A DNA stretch of 36,311 bases from NCBI GenBank assembly GCA_005223375.1, contig RXOD01003930.1, forward strand, positions 1 to 36,311, read 5' to 3'. The position numbers and the translations under genes were made by a program. Under the pieces are notes generated by a model. It made no database searches. It was not told the origin of the DNA and saw nothing but the letters and a program-made list of their open reading frames with translations. Shown piece by piece: positions 10,705 to 23,800 of the stretch. The first letter of the stretch is position 1. Every line of letters starts with the position of its first letter. The stretch comes from Amoebophrya sp. AT5.2. Lineage: Eukaryota > Sar > Dinophyceae > Syndiniales > Amoebophryaceae.

Positions 10705-12966
10705 TCACGGCCTGAGCAGCCCTACTGCTTTATCCAGTCCCCAAACGGCCAGGTAGCCCGGACGCAGTGGGTGCACGTCCAGCCCCAGGATGTCCTTGTC
10801 TGCGAGCTCTGGCACGATGTGCACGAGTTTCGTCTCCACACTGTCGAACACGTACAGGCTGCCGTCCTTGGACACCGCGTAGAGGTACTTGCCGCTGGTG
10901 GACACTGAGATGCAGCGGAAGTCGGAGTTGCTGTCCAGTTTGCCGCTGGTGAACGTCTTCAGCACCTGCCCGTTCAGGTTCATCTTGAACACCTGGTTGC
11001 ACTCGGTGGAGACGTACACCGTGGGATTCGCCTTGTCAGTCGCGTCCGGCGCGAGCAAAACCTGGTTGATGGACAACAGATTGCCGTGGGCGCCGAGGTA
11101 GGTAGGCGTGGGCGGGTGGAACGACTGGAGAACCTGAATGTTGTTTTTTTTTAGTTTGACTTTGATTCGTTTGTTGTGGAGTAGAGACTGATGCTGGAAT
11201 TCAACGCTTCATTGGTCTTCACGATCACGTACAGGTTTACTTTCAACTTCAATCAAACGTGTTTTATTCTCCTCCGTCGGAGTACCTGGCAGGTTTTCGC
11301 GTCGAAGACCTTGACATAGGCGTCCGCGCTCCCCGTGATTACTTTGCTTTGGTCCGGCGAGTACAGGACCGTTTGAATATACGAGGAGTGTCCGCGGTAC
11401 TCTTTTAGCGTTTTGCCCGCGGTTAGGCCATGCAGCCGCGCGGTCGCGTCCGAACTGCCGGTCAGTACCTGCGTCCCCTGGTGGTTCCACGCGATCGTGA
11501 GGATCGGACTCGACTTCTCGTGCGCCTGCATCTTTTGCTTGATAGCGGCGTCCTCCACCGCGAACAGAGTGAGGCAGCCGCCCGTGTCCCCCACGGCGAG
11601 GAGCGCATTGTTGTGCGAGAACTGCAGCGCCGTGACGGAGTGGGACAGCGCGATCAAGTTCGGATCCTTCGCGTTCTGGTAGGGGAGGTCGTGCCGCGAC
11701 TTCCCGGAACGAGGGTCGTACAACTCGACCAGCCCATCCTCGGCGCCAACCGCGAGAAACTGCCCGTCAGACGAATACGCACAAGAAGAAGGAACCTCCA
11801 CAAGCTTGATCTGCTTCGCGCAGTGCCGAGGAAACGTGTCGCCAGATACCAGGTCCTTGGTGCCTGTAGAAGTTCTTGTTTGATGAGAGCTGCCGCCCGC
11901 CCGGCTGGGGTGACGTAGGGTAGTGATATATAAAACCTATGAATTTCAATTTCTTGTGATCCAATTTTATTGGAGGTGGACGTGGAGGTTGTGATCGTTA
12001 TTCTTGTACGATGGCGTCAAGAACGAAAACGATACAAGTTAGTATGTGTCCTCTGTGTGCACAAATCGACGAGCTGAGTACAACTTGGTAGAGCGCAACG
12101 GGCACGATCCAAGGCCCGAAGCGAATCCAAGGCATGAAATAAAACGTACCTCCCGCCTTCGTTCTCTGCACCAGGCTCTTGTCGATGCCGCGGAAGAGGT
12201 CGATATCTTCGCCGTCTCTTATTATCCCCACGTGCTTCTGCCAGCGCAGGCTCTGCCCCAGGAGCGCGAGAAGGCGGTTCGGCGGACACACCCGCACGTA
12301 CTCTGTCATCGCCTGCGCCACGTCCCCCCGCCGCTCCTTCCGCGACTTTCCTTGTGGGTACAGTCCCTCTTTCAAGTGATCCCGTTCGAACCGCTCGAAG
12401 GCCGCGGACGTCGTGCTGCCTCCCGCTCCCCCGCTCTGCTGATGCCCCAGCGCCTGCTGCCCCTTCCGGACCAGCTGCGCCATGCGCTGGAAGCGCTCCG
12501 GCGCGTCGCCGCGCATCACCTTCATCGGCTGCGTGTGCTCGAGTAGCACCTGCGCGGTCTCGAACTCGACGTTCTCGATGAACTCCAGCGCCACGTGCTC
12601 GAACAGGTCCATCTTCACGTCCATGGGCAGCGCCAGGTAGCTGCAGGCCCGCAGCACGTCGTCCCACCTGCCATTGTTCACGTCGTCGAGCAGCGCCTCG
12701 AGCGAATCGACTGTGTTCAGCGGGACCTTGGCCTCCTCCTGCAGGGTCATCAGCGTGCGGGGCAAGTCGTTGTCGCGGCAAAACTGGAGAATGAGCCGGA
12801 TCACGTCCTCGGACTCGATGTTCGTCTGGTTCTTGGGCTGGGAAGAACTGGAGGACGACGCGGGGGGCTGGTAGGACGCGTCGGCACTCACGTTCTTGGA
12901 GCTGCCGGAACCCCCCTCAACCGGCTGCTCAGCGAGCATCTCGATATCAACATCCCGGCCCGACAT
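10705..12966 (-). CDS. SMU1: SMU1-like LisH/CTLH/WD40 spliceosomal protein
   Basis: Three exons (12966-12150, 11863-11286, 11133-10705; phases 1 and 0) give 607 residues. After a ~47-residue Ser/Gln-rich leader comes the LisH region (ESEDVIRLILQFCRDNDLPR, 51-70) and CTLH region (LNTVDSLEALLDDVNNGRWD), then PPNRLLALLGQSLRWQKH with IDLFRG, all characteristic of SMU1. The C-terminal half is a seven-bladed WD40 propeller with repeats such as GQFLAVGAEDG, QVLTGSSDATARLHGL, GKTLKEYRGHSSYIQ and SKVITGSADAYVKVFD. SMU1 with RED/IK activates the spliceosomal B complex in the nucleus; that is family knowledge. Length is close to the ~513 residues of animal SMU1 plus extra leader and linkers. Donors are GTACGT and GTACTC, acceptors CAG. 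ATG at 12966 is used; the preceding codon is GTG, not a second Met. It is unremarkable apart from the inserts. Confidence 0.93.
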
Positions 12967-14818
12967 CACGTGGGTGGGTCGCTGGAAATGATGAAATTGA
13001 AACGAAAGTCAGACGATGAAAGCGGTTCGTTGTGTTACTTTATACAACGCGCGTCGCGACCCCCATTTCTTAGATATGGTACGTCTAAATTAAGTACGCT
13101 CTTTTAATATTATGCCACGACCCCACGCCCACGTATTCGCCGTGCTGCTGTTGAAATTGTAAGTATAGGTCCGGGCCGGGAGATTCCTGTCAAGGAGACG
13201 TGCACCGTCAGATATCGCGACTGCAACGAGCGCTTGGCTTAGGCTTAGACGCACATCTTCCGAAACATAGTCGCAGTCGCGATCTAGACTTGATCGTCCT
13301 TTCTATGGTATGGCTATGAATGTAGTAGTTCGTTGCACTCGTATCGTAGACGTAGTTGTAGTAGTGCTTTAGTTTTCCTTTTCCGCCCCAGGCCTAGTAG
13401 TACTTCAACTTCTCGCGGCTAGGTGCAGGACATCGATTGATCATTCATCTAGTCGGTACGAGTTCGAGTATTTTGTTTTATTTTTTTTCTGGAGGTATTG
13501 GTTTTGCGATTCCATATGAAAAAGGACTGATCCTCCACGCGTGAGCAAGAGCAAGAAGGGATCGAGCTGATCGTGATCTGGGAACGACCCGCAATTCATA
13601 CATTGGAATGAATATGAACCTCCAGAATCAATCGCGGTTAGAACAAGTACTATCACGAAAAAGACGAAGAACCAGTGTCAGATACGGACAACACCCGGCA
13701 CGCACGGACATTATAGCATTGAAATTGAAAGAGTTCTTGTTGACCTGAAGGTCGGTGAACGCAAATCATGGGGGCTTCAGGCTTAGCCTAACGGCATCAG
13801 GCGGCATCCATCGCTCGTTCCGAGGTTTGTATTCCCCACCTAATTGCCTTTGCCATTTTGCTAGGTTCAAATAGTTTCTTACGTCTCTACCTGTTTCTTC
13901 AATTGTTTTTCTAGCACTGTTTGTAGTTCTCGGCGACAACGTCATCCTCATTTTGTTTGCGCTTGGTACATTGATAGTTACGGGAGAAGGTGCAGGTGCC
14001 GGTAGTGTACTCACTAGTTCCAATACAAGAGAGAGAAAGTCCCTTTTCAAATTTGTTTCGATGGTTTGCTTAGCCGAAGTCGTAGTTGAAATTTCTGGTC
14101 CACCATTTCATTCATCCTTCGAACAAGTGCAAGAAGTACTCCGGTGATACAAGGGAATCAATGGGAATCTGGTGGTCATTAATTCTTCATCTTCTTCGAT
14201 GATCTGATATATCGACGCTCGTAGGGTGGAAGGGGAACCACTAGCTCCAGCACCTTCATGTTCATCATCCACGAGCACGACTGGGGATAGAATCTAAGGG
14301 ACTGACTGTTCCAGTTCGAGTTCCGATACATGTATTGAATCGATTGATTTATTGGAAGTACTCGATCAGCATTGGGATTCATTTCTCGTTCTCTTTCTCT
14401 GCGTCAAACGCTCGCTGCAAAATGTGGAGAAGAAGTCTCCTGCTCTTAGTCTTATTTTTTAGACTCTAGTACTTCTAGGAGAGGGGATCGTTGTTTAGAG
14501 ATGTAATTGGTAGATCCATCTTGATGTTCATGCCTTGTCTTTGATGTCTTTCTTGTCATTGATTGTGGTCATCTTTGGAAATACTAAAGCTTCCTCGCTT
14601 ACCTGTCGTCGTGCCGCGGTCGCCCAATTTCTTTCTCGGCCCGCCTTGCCAATCGCAAGCCTCTGCCCCGGATCCGGAAACTCCACTCAATGCTACCTGT
14701 CGCTTGTTTTTGTTTCAATTCCTCCACACCCTAGGTTCGACGAACAAACGTGTTGCGTGTTTTTTCGTTGTTTTGATTTAAAATTTAGGTATAGGTTTCT
14801 TTGATTTCGCTATTCTCT
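12967..14818. other. Long spacer between SMU1-like gene and giant coiled-coil gene
   Basis: About 1.85 kb and the longest gene-free stretch. It should include the 5' region of the SMU1-like gene and the 3' region of the giant gene. A minus-strand open frame at 13766-14050 (94 codons, containing GRDVRNYLNLAKWQRQLGG) is AT-rich at third positions, unlike the neighbouring genes, and has no recognisable relative; it is not called. No RNA gene, transposon end or long repeat was recognised. Confidence 0.45.
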
Positions 14819-17800
14819 TCATCCCCTTCCCCACGACAACAGCCTCCCGCTATCCAACGCCGCCGCTCCTCTCTTTCTCTTATTCGCCGGGCTTCGGCTG
14901 CGCGACGGCGAACTTTGTTGTAAGCTGTATCTGCTGTAAATGTTACTGTTTCCGTAGCTTGTGTTGAGCATGCCACTCTCCGCTGAACCCCTCCGCACCA
15001 CCATCCGCGTTCTCCCACCTGCTCCCCCTGGCGATACCGACCGCCGCGACGACGAGGCCACGATCCGCCGCTTGAGACTCTTGCTCGTGTACCCGACCCC
15101 GGCAGTGGAAGCAGAACCCCTACTGCCCCTGCTCGCGCCCGCAAGGGAGCTGTGACGGGCGGGTGGCACGAAACTGTAATTGTAGTAAACGTCGTGCTGG
15201 TTGCCGATGCTGTTGACGCCGAAGTGATCCTGCGTCTGCTGGTGCTGCGCCACCGCCTGGTGCAGCGGGACAGAGTTTGCGTCGCTTGCAGGTGATGACT
15301 TCCAGTGCAGCAAGCGGTTGCCGGGGAGAGAGAGTAAAACATCTTGCTGCTGCTCCTGTGCCTGTGACTCGAAGTTGTAGAGTGGCTGTGGATACTGTTG
15401 TTCATCGAGATGGAGCGACGAGCTCCCCCCAAGCGGTGCCATCTGGTGCTGCTGCAGCGTTTGTCGTCCCTGTTGCAGCGCCTGCTGCACAAGCACTTCG
15501 TGCTGTCTCATCTGCTCGCTTTGCTGACGCGCAGCTGCGGCCGACGAGGACGTTCTTCTCGTCTGCGTCGGACCTCCCAGCAAGTCTGCCCGGTGCGGCC
15601 CCGGGTAGCCCATCAGCACGTCGCTCATGCTTTGCTCCACCGCGTGGTCGTGTTGGGGGTTCTCCTGTACGACCAGCGAAGGCATTACGTTTCCGTTTGA
15701 CGTAGTCGTAGCGCCGTGGAAATGCAGGTGCTGCTCGCGGACGATCATGCGCCGACCGGTAGTGGAGGAGGTATTTGACTTTGCCGCGGAACTCCTCCTG
15801 CTTCCAGCGACTCCGCCTCCGCTCGACGACGACGCCATCTTTCCTGGCGAAGCTGGACGGCTGGCTGTTCTGCTCGTATTTCTGCTGGCCCCGCGTGACG
15901 AGCGCGGCCTCGAGGATGTTGTCCCCTGATGTCCTCTTCCCCTGGTCGTGCTGGCACTTCTGCCTTTCGGGACGAGTCTCGCCTGCGGCTTCGGATTCGG
16001 CGTCAAGATTGGTTGCGCGGCTTGCGCGGCAACATGTTGCATGTTGCCCTGCAAAACGATGGCCTGCGTCAACTGCCCCGTTTGCGGGTCTTGGATCCAA
16101 ATCGATTGCGGCTGCGGCTGCTGCATGATTCGAATTTGCGAAGCTGGGGACGGACTCGGTCCCTGCACACGCATCGTCGGCGGGGCCGGCGACGTCATGT
16201 TGGGAGCCGGCATTAGGGTCGAACCAGCCGTGCCGCCGATGGTCGCCATGTGTTGCTGTTGGTGTTGGTGCACCACCTGTGGAGGCACCATACTCGTGAC
16301 GACATGCGATGGAGTAGACAGGATTCTCGGTGCGCGGTTGGCGTTGATTCCGGTGTCGCCACTTTCACGTTCAGCGGCGGCCGCCGACGAATTCGCGATA
16401 TCGTTCTGAAACACGCGCCCGGAAGCCTCCTGCGCCGCGATCAGGTTCCCCGGCGTCGGCGGGACGCTTTGCGGTAGCTGTGAAGTAGATACATCCGCCG
16501 CGAACTCAACGTCGTCCCCCAACATCGTTGAAGCCCCCTCGTGCATCCCAACGCCCGTTGCAACTCCGTACACTGCCATGTCCTCCATTTTCCGCAGTCT
16601 TTCCTCCTGTGCCGCCATCATCTCTGCATGCAGTTCCTTTTCTCGTTTGTTCGCCTCCAGCAGCCGCTGAATATCCGAGTCCGCGAGTTTGCGCCTTTCC
16701 AGCTCCTCGCTCAGGAGTTTTTGCATTTCCACCAGGTCGTGCTCCATCTTCACGCTGTCGCTCTTGTACAGGTCCCGTTGCTCCTTCACGATCTCCTTCA
16801 CCGATTCGCTCACGTTCGACTCAATTTTTTTCTGTTTCTCCAAATCCAGTTTTTCCTCGCGCAGCGACTCCATCTGCTGCTCAAACTCCGATTGCTGCCG
16901 GTCGAGTTCCTGCTTCAGTTCGGTGATGGACAGGCCGCTGGAGGAAACGCAAGAGCGGTGGTTCCGTGCGCCGGAGGAGAGTAGGATCAAACTCTCCGAT
17001 TTGTGCGGCGCAATGGAAGTGAGCTCGAAGTTGGACTTCGCGGTGTCAAGACTCACGGTGTAGCGGGGCTTGATGGGGGACGGTGACGTGGGAAGTGAGT
17101 GGAGCTCTGCGGCGTCTTGGTTCGATGATCTCGGGAGCTGCGGCGGCGGATCATTTTCTTGATCCACCGCGACGAGAGCAGGAGGAGGCACCTGCTCGGG
17201 TAAACGAGCGCGCTCAACAGCACCGCCTCCGGGGCTTGGCTCCTGCGCCGAACACTCGGATTTATTTGCGAATCCTTGTAGTTCATGCCCCGCGGAAGCA
17301 CCCGCCGCAACAGCAACTCCCGCAGTGAAAACGGGAAACGGGTTCTCGTCGTTTGCGCTTCCTACTCCCGCTTCCGTCAGAAGTGTGCGCATTTCTGCGG
17401 CCCAGGCCGGCGACGCATCCCGCGGGCGACTGATCTTCATCGGGGAAGACTGCGCTGAATTCAACTCGTCGTCATACACTTTATCATTCATGAACAGGAA
17501 CGCTTTTCCTGCGGAGGTCGGAGCAGCAGCTGCGACGGGGGCAGCCACCGGTTGCCCGAGCACGATGCCATCTGACGTGTAGTACACGACACCAGCCGGT
17601 GGAGGCGCACCAGTAGACGCATGCTGTTTTTGTTCCTTGTGCTGCAGCGGCACGAGACCGCGCCCACCGGCAAGCTCAACTTCCCCCTCGGACGCTTTCC
17701 GCTGCAGTTTTTCGTTGTGCTGTTTACGCAGTTTGTCCAGAGTTTTCGAGGCCTCGAGCAACGAACGACGCGCAAGCTCGTTCTTCTCCGGGCTTTGGCT

Positions 17801-20800
17801 GCGAGAGCGGGATTTCGATTTGCTTTCGCGTTTCGCGCCGGGGGATGATCCCGAGCGGGTCGTGGTTTTCGCGGGCTTATTCGGCCCTGTTGCGAGGAGT
17901 GCGACTCCACTGCCCATGATTAAGGTTGACATTCCACCACAGCGACTTCTCGTCGCTGATGAAGAAGACGCAGACTTCACTCTTCTCTTCGTAGCCCTGC
18001 TTGGGCTCGTCCCGCTGTTGGTACTTGTCGCCGCTGCGAGGGTTTTCCGGTACAAGTCTGAATTCGTGTGGTCAATGCGGAAGGAAGAGACGCCAGAAAT
18101 GACTGAGGCTTCTTTCTCTCCTGAATAAGAGTGGTCTTCAGTGGTCTCTGCGCCTCCACGTCCACATCCATCAGCCGCAGCTCCAAAAGCAAAACTGTAA
18201 CTGGTTTCGCCGAGGAGCGCGTCATCTTCGTAGTTCTGGTGTTCCTGATTATCGTTTTCCACGATGAGGCTCGATTGCATCGACGTCCCTGCGGTGCAGC
18301 CAGGCGGGCTCGCTTTTCTCCGAAGTAGGGACCGCGCCGCAGAGGTGGCACCTAGCTGCGAAGGCGGAGGCCCAGCCGCGGAGGCGGCAGCCGGAACAGC
18401 GGGCTTTCGTGGCTCCCCCAGGGACACATTTCGACTCGGTGCGCGAACACCTCCTGCCGGACCCGGAGCTTGTGGAGGAGGAGCCAAGGCCATCGGAACT
18501 GCGCCTGCAGCTGCTGCTGCTGCTTTCGACGCCGGTGAGAGAACTATTTCGTCATTGATGTTCACGACTGCCGCTGTGCTCGCTGTCAGCTGCGTGCGCT
18601 TCGGAAGCTGTGTCACAGGGACCACGTTGACGCCGTCATGATGCAGGCTCTCGGACTGCAGCGCACGGTATTGCGAACCCGTTGACGACATCGACGGGTT
18701 GTGAAACAGAACCGCTTGTGCAGACTCGACGTCCGGTTTTTGTTTTTCCGCCGATTCCGCGCCTCGACCAGCGCTCCCCGCCGAAAACGTCACCTTCAAA
18801 TCCGAGCCGCCGTTGTCTACCACGCGCAACTCGCGGCGGATCTCGCTCGGCAGACCGGTGAGTTCATCGATGCTGAATTCCCGTAGCAGAGAGTTTAGGC
18901 GCTCGCCATCCGCGAGGTTCTTGAGGAAAACAGGGGTCACCATGTTGTTCGGCGTTTGCATGTCGCTGGGCAGCTTGGACGAGGACGTGGCCGCAGCCGG
19001 AGGGCTTGCGAGCGGAATTTTGGAGCTCCGGTGCACTGGTGGACTGGCCGCGGGCATTGGCATCGGGATGGGGGAGACCGAACTATCCTGCACGACCCTT
19101 GCTGATGCGTCCGAGTTGAGTTTTATCAGGGATTCGCCAGCCGAGGTGGAAGTCCGTCCGCGCGGCGCGGGCACCAAGTGCAGTGGACGATCATGCTCCT
19201 CAGATTGTGCAGCATTGAACGTCGTCGAATTTTCCTCCTCCGTTGATTCGCTGAGGCCGAAAACTGGGGTCTCCGTTGCGACCACCGCCGGAGCTGCGTG
19301 CTTTTTCTCCGCGAGCAACGCCTCTGCCGCGCGTTTTTCTTCCATTTCCCGCTCCCGCAGCTCGCGCAATTCCGCCTCTCCCTTCTTCCTCTGTTCCACG
19401 AGCTCCGCGATTTGCGCAAGCAACTTCTCCTTCTCAGCTCGCTCCGCGCTCTTTACCAGCGTCCTCGCTTCTTCCTTCGCCTTTTCCTTTTCCGCTTCCA
19501 CACTCTGCAACTGCGCGTTTAGCAGTTCCCTCATCTTCGCTTCCACGGCTTCCACGGCCTCCTCCTTCTCTTGGCGTAGCCGCTCGTCGGCCTGTGCCTG
19601 GAACCTGTCCTGCGCCGCGTCGGCGTTTTGCCCGGCAATGACGAGCTCCTGCTGGAGGGCAGCAATCATCCTCGTGGACTCGGCATGCTCCCTCTTCGAT
19701 TTCTCCATCTCGGCGGCAAGCTGCTTCTCGAGTGTAGACTTCTCGCGAGTCACGCCGGAGTAGCTGTAGTAGCAACAAAGAGAGTTAGTATCAATGTTGA
19801 GAAGTCACAGTGAGTTATATTACCACGTCTTGACGGACGCTAATTGATGCGTGACTGCTACATCGTTTCATTCCCGCCGGTTTTTTTTCATTTAAACGAT
19901 TAAGATGAAGAACAAGCCTTCTATGGCAGCAGTTACAGTACACGATTCCGTGTTAAAATTGGCCACCCTCCTGTACCTGGTTTCGATGTCCTCCATCGCT
20001 TTTGTGTAGACGTCTTCCAGCTCTTTTAGTTCTGCCATGTATTGCTGCTTCAGGACTTCCTTTTCGGCCGAGTCCAAACTTTCTTTCTGCTGCAGAAGCC
20101 CCTCTTTTTCGGTTTCAAAAGCCTCGAGCAGCTTTCGCTCCATCTCCTCACGTTCATGTTCCACTTTTTGTCGGAATAATTCCTCTGTTTCCTGTACGGA
20201 CTTCCGCAGAACCTCTTCCTGCTCTTTGAGCGACTTCTCCTGCTTCTCCTTTTCTCTCTCCGCGAGCTGAAGGCGAGCCTCACAGAGCTTTTGCACCTTC
20301 TGCGCGCCATCGCGCTCGCTCTGAAGCCCGCGGACAGTAGCGAGAAGCGCGTCGCGTTCGGCCGCCTGACGAAAGAGGAAAAGGTGGGATCATGCATATT
20401 TATTAGCATAGCCAGCAAAACTCACACTGAGCGACACACTCCTGTCACTGTGACTGAGTTGATGTTGATGATTGATGATTGATGGTGGAGCGGAACATCA
20501 ACATAATTCATTGATAGTGAAAGAAATAAATACAAATGCAAAAACCACTCCTGCAAGCACAAGCAATCCCAAGGCCAAGCTATCAACATCGAGTCTACGT
20601 ACCATTGATTTTTCCGCCTCCTCCTTTTCCTTGCTTAACCGTCGCTGCACTTCTTCAACATTCTGCCTTTCTCTTTCCCTTTCTCTTGCGAGTTCGTTCC
20701 GCTCTTGAAAAACGGAGTTCAATTTCGCTTCCAGTTCGCGTATCGCCGTTTCCTTTTTCTGTACTTCGATTCGCACTTGCGACTTCACCTGCGAACTCTC

Positions 20801-23800
20801 CAGGTCCGCTGCTAAGACGCGTTGCTGCATTTTGACGGATTCCGCCGCACTCTGCTCCTTCCACTCCTGCAGTTCGGCAGCCATCTCCTCCAGTTTCCGC
20901 TCCAAAGCAGTTTTCTCTGATTGCAACCGAATCACGTGGCTCTGCTCGGGGTCGGGCCTTGACGCTGCGGGCGCGAATGTTATATCGAGTACCTCATGTT
21001 GCGGCCCGCCACCGAAGTGCTGCTGCTGTTGCTGCGCCGAAGATGAGCCGGCACTTGCCCCATCCTCAACATCCCCAGCAAGCATAACCGGCGTCGACAC
21101 CCAAACCTCCGGCGCCACCTGCTCCTCGGCCGAGCGGAAGGACGCGTCAGCATCTTCAACTTCATCACGGGGGCAATCGAGAGCTATTTCTGCTTCATGC
21201 TGGTACGCTTGCTTTGCGGCAGCTTGCAGCGCCTGGTGTCCCGTACGCTCAACGCGCGCCGGCGCAGGCGACGCCCCGCGACCCGCCTTAAAGTCTTCCC
21301 TCGTCCGCACGATGGTCCTCGGCTGGAGCGGCACGCCAATACTCGCGGAGTTCGACGTCACGCTCGTCGTACTGCCCGGAATAGGAATTGGAATGGCGCT
21401 AGAGGCTGTTCCCGAACCGGAACTGCCCGTCGCATCTCCGGCACCAGGCACTTGGAGCAGATTCTGGTACAATCCGGACCCGGCACTGGTAAGTTTCGCG
21501 TACAAATGCAGCACGCGGCCCAGGAAGATCCGCACGTAGCTATTCGCCGCGGACGGCGTCGACAGAACGAATCTTCCCCCCGCGTCGGCCTCTCGAAACA
21601 GCTGGTACCATAGCGCGTCTGGGCAGCCGTAGGGCTGCGGTAGGCCGAGCGCTTCCATCACCGCGAACACGAAGCTCTGCGCCGAACTTCCGCACGCGAT
21701 CGAAGTCGAAGTCGAAGGAGAACAAGACGAAAGCGAACGAAACACCGCACGCACGGTTGCCGCCAGCTCGTCCCTGTCCGCCCGGATCGCTCTCATCGCG
21801 TCGATGTGGTGGTCCGTGAAACAGGCTTCGTACCAGTACAGCGCAGCGTCGTGCACATCCGGCGAGGAGAGCGTGGCTCGCATCTCCTCCGAATTGTCGT
21901 AGTTGCCTTGCATTAGGTTCAGCTGCTGGTGCAAGGAGCCGGGCAGCAGAACGGTGGCGGAAATTCCGACTTCGGGCACAATTCTGCCGGCAAGCAGCCA
22001 GACGCTTCGGAGAAAAAAATACACGAATTGGACAGCGGCCGTCTCGATGCTCGTCGTCTGCCCAAACGAAGTCGTGGCAGGATGCTTGCGGCCAACTGTG
22101 CGTGGGTGGTGCAGAAAATGAAGAAGTACAAATAGTGAGCAATACCCTACCCCACGTGCGTGCAAGTGCAAGAACAATCAAAACACTTTTATTCTTATGG
22201 AAACAGCAGTACCTCGCTCCAGTACGTGCCACTGCTCGAGTTCGTCGCGCAGCACCGGCGACAGTCTCTCCAACCGTCGCCACAGCAGACTCGCACTTGC
22301 ATCCTCCAAGGCAGCAGTAGAAGCGAGCAGGTTCTGTGGGCTGTCGCACTTCTGAAAAACAGAACGGACCAGATGGCGTTCGAAGTCGCGGCAGAACGCG
22401 AGCCAAACCGCCCTCGACATCTGGGGCGTCGGCGTGCGCAGAATCTGGTGACACACGAGAATCACAAACTCGATCAGCGTCGCCCAATGATTGTCGTTGT
22501 TCTTGGTTTCATTCTCATTTACATTTGCGTTGGCGCACCGCAGCGCTGCTTCCCTCGCCAGTCTCGCTAAGTCCTCGGGCAGCGAGTTCAACCTTCGCTC
22601 CAGCGGCGTTGTCCGATGGTGCTGCACCAAGAAGTGCGTGCTCTGGCTCCGCAGCAGGACGTCCGCAGCCGCACCGGGTGAAGTAGCGAGCGCAGGAGCG
22701 GGACTCGGTTTGGTTCCCCTTTCCGCGAGCGCTGGATTCGCGTTCGTATCGCAAATTGGGGAAATCACCGCAATTTCCTCGACGACGCTCGGGAAGTCCT
22801 TTTCGAGCTGCGACAGAACGTCCTCCAGGCGCGCCAGCTGCTTCACCTCCGAAAAAGGCTCCCAGTAGCGAATCTTCGCGGTTTTGTGATCCGGGAACAC
22901 CGGGGAAGTGGTCCGCCAAGTACGCCCATCGAACCAAAGATCCACGAGGGACGCGGATGCGAAGTCGTTTGGCTTCGTCGCGGTCGTTCTCGTTGCAGTC
23001 GTAGTTGCTGATGCTCCTGTCCCCCCCGTCAAGACGGGAAGGGATCGTGTTGTTCCATTTCCGATCCCGTCGTCCGGCACGATTTTCATCGTCACATTCA
23101 ATGGCGCGGCGGCGCCGGACGAGGAGCCCGAACACGAGCCGGACGAAGACGAGGAGACCAAAGAGGACGGAGGTTCCACCTCGGCAGACCCTCCCCCGGA
23201 AGCAATGCTGCTGACGTTCCGGAGGCCCTCCTCGAGCTGCTCCAGGGCGGCCGCGGGTTCCGCGACCTTGAATTCGATTGAAGTAGATGAGGACTTGCTC
23301 ACGCTGAAGGAGACGGAGGAGTCGTCCGACCTGCGTCCGCTGCTGTTGTTCAGGGCGTCTTCCTGTGCCGGAGGCTTTGGCTTTGCTGCGGGGGCGGGGG
23401 CAGCTGCGATCTGCTCGTCGTAGTCCGTGACGACGATCACTGGCACCTCGTTCTTCTTCTTCGCAACGTTCGAGCTCGAGGGCTTCAATACTCCAGTTGG
23501 CGTAGTGGTAGTTGCCCCAGCACCGGTTGGGTGCTGATTCTCGTGCTTCTCGAGATGAACGTCATCTTCCGCCGCGTCAACATAGCAAACTTGCACTGCC
23601 TCAACCACGGCCTCCACCGTTGTCGGCATCGCATCCCCCGGTGCCCGCGGGGGTTTCGGGGTCGGGAACCTGCTTCCACCGGGGCTCTGAGAGCGAGGAC
23701 CAACGGTAGCCGCCCCCGCTGCTCCAGATCCAGCCGTCGAAAAAGCCCCCAGATTTTCTGCTTGTTGCGGTGACGGCTGGGGCTGCGCAGTGACGAGGTC

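Noticed and set aside
13766..14050. 94-codon minus-strand frame in the long spacer
   Set aside because: AT-rich third positions unlike neighbouring genes, no recognisable domain, no flanking exon in phase.
18813..19763. 316-codon Ser-rich plus-strand frame
   Set aside because: Antisense to the coiled-coil part of the giant gene; the Ser/Ala/Cys repeats are the complement of Glu/Lys/Ala heptads.
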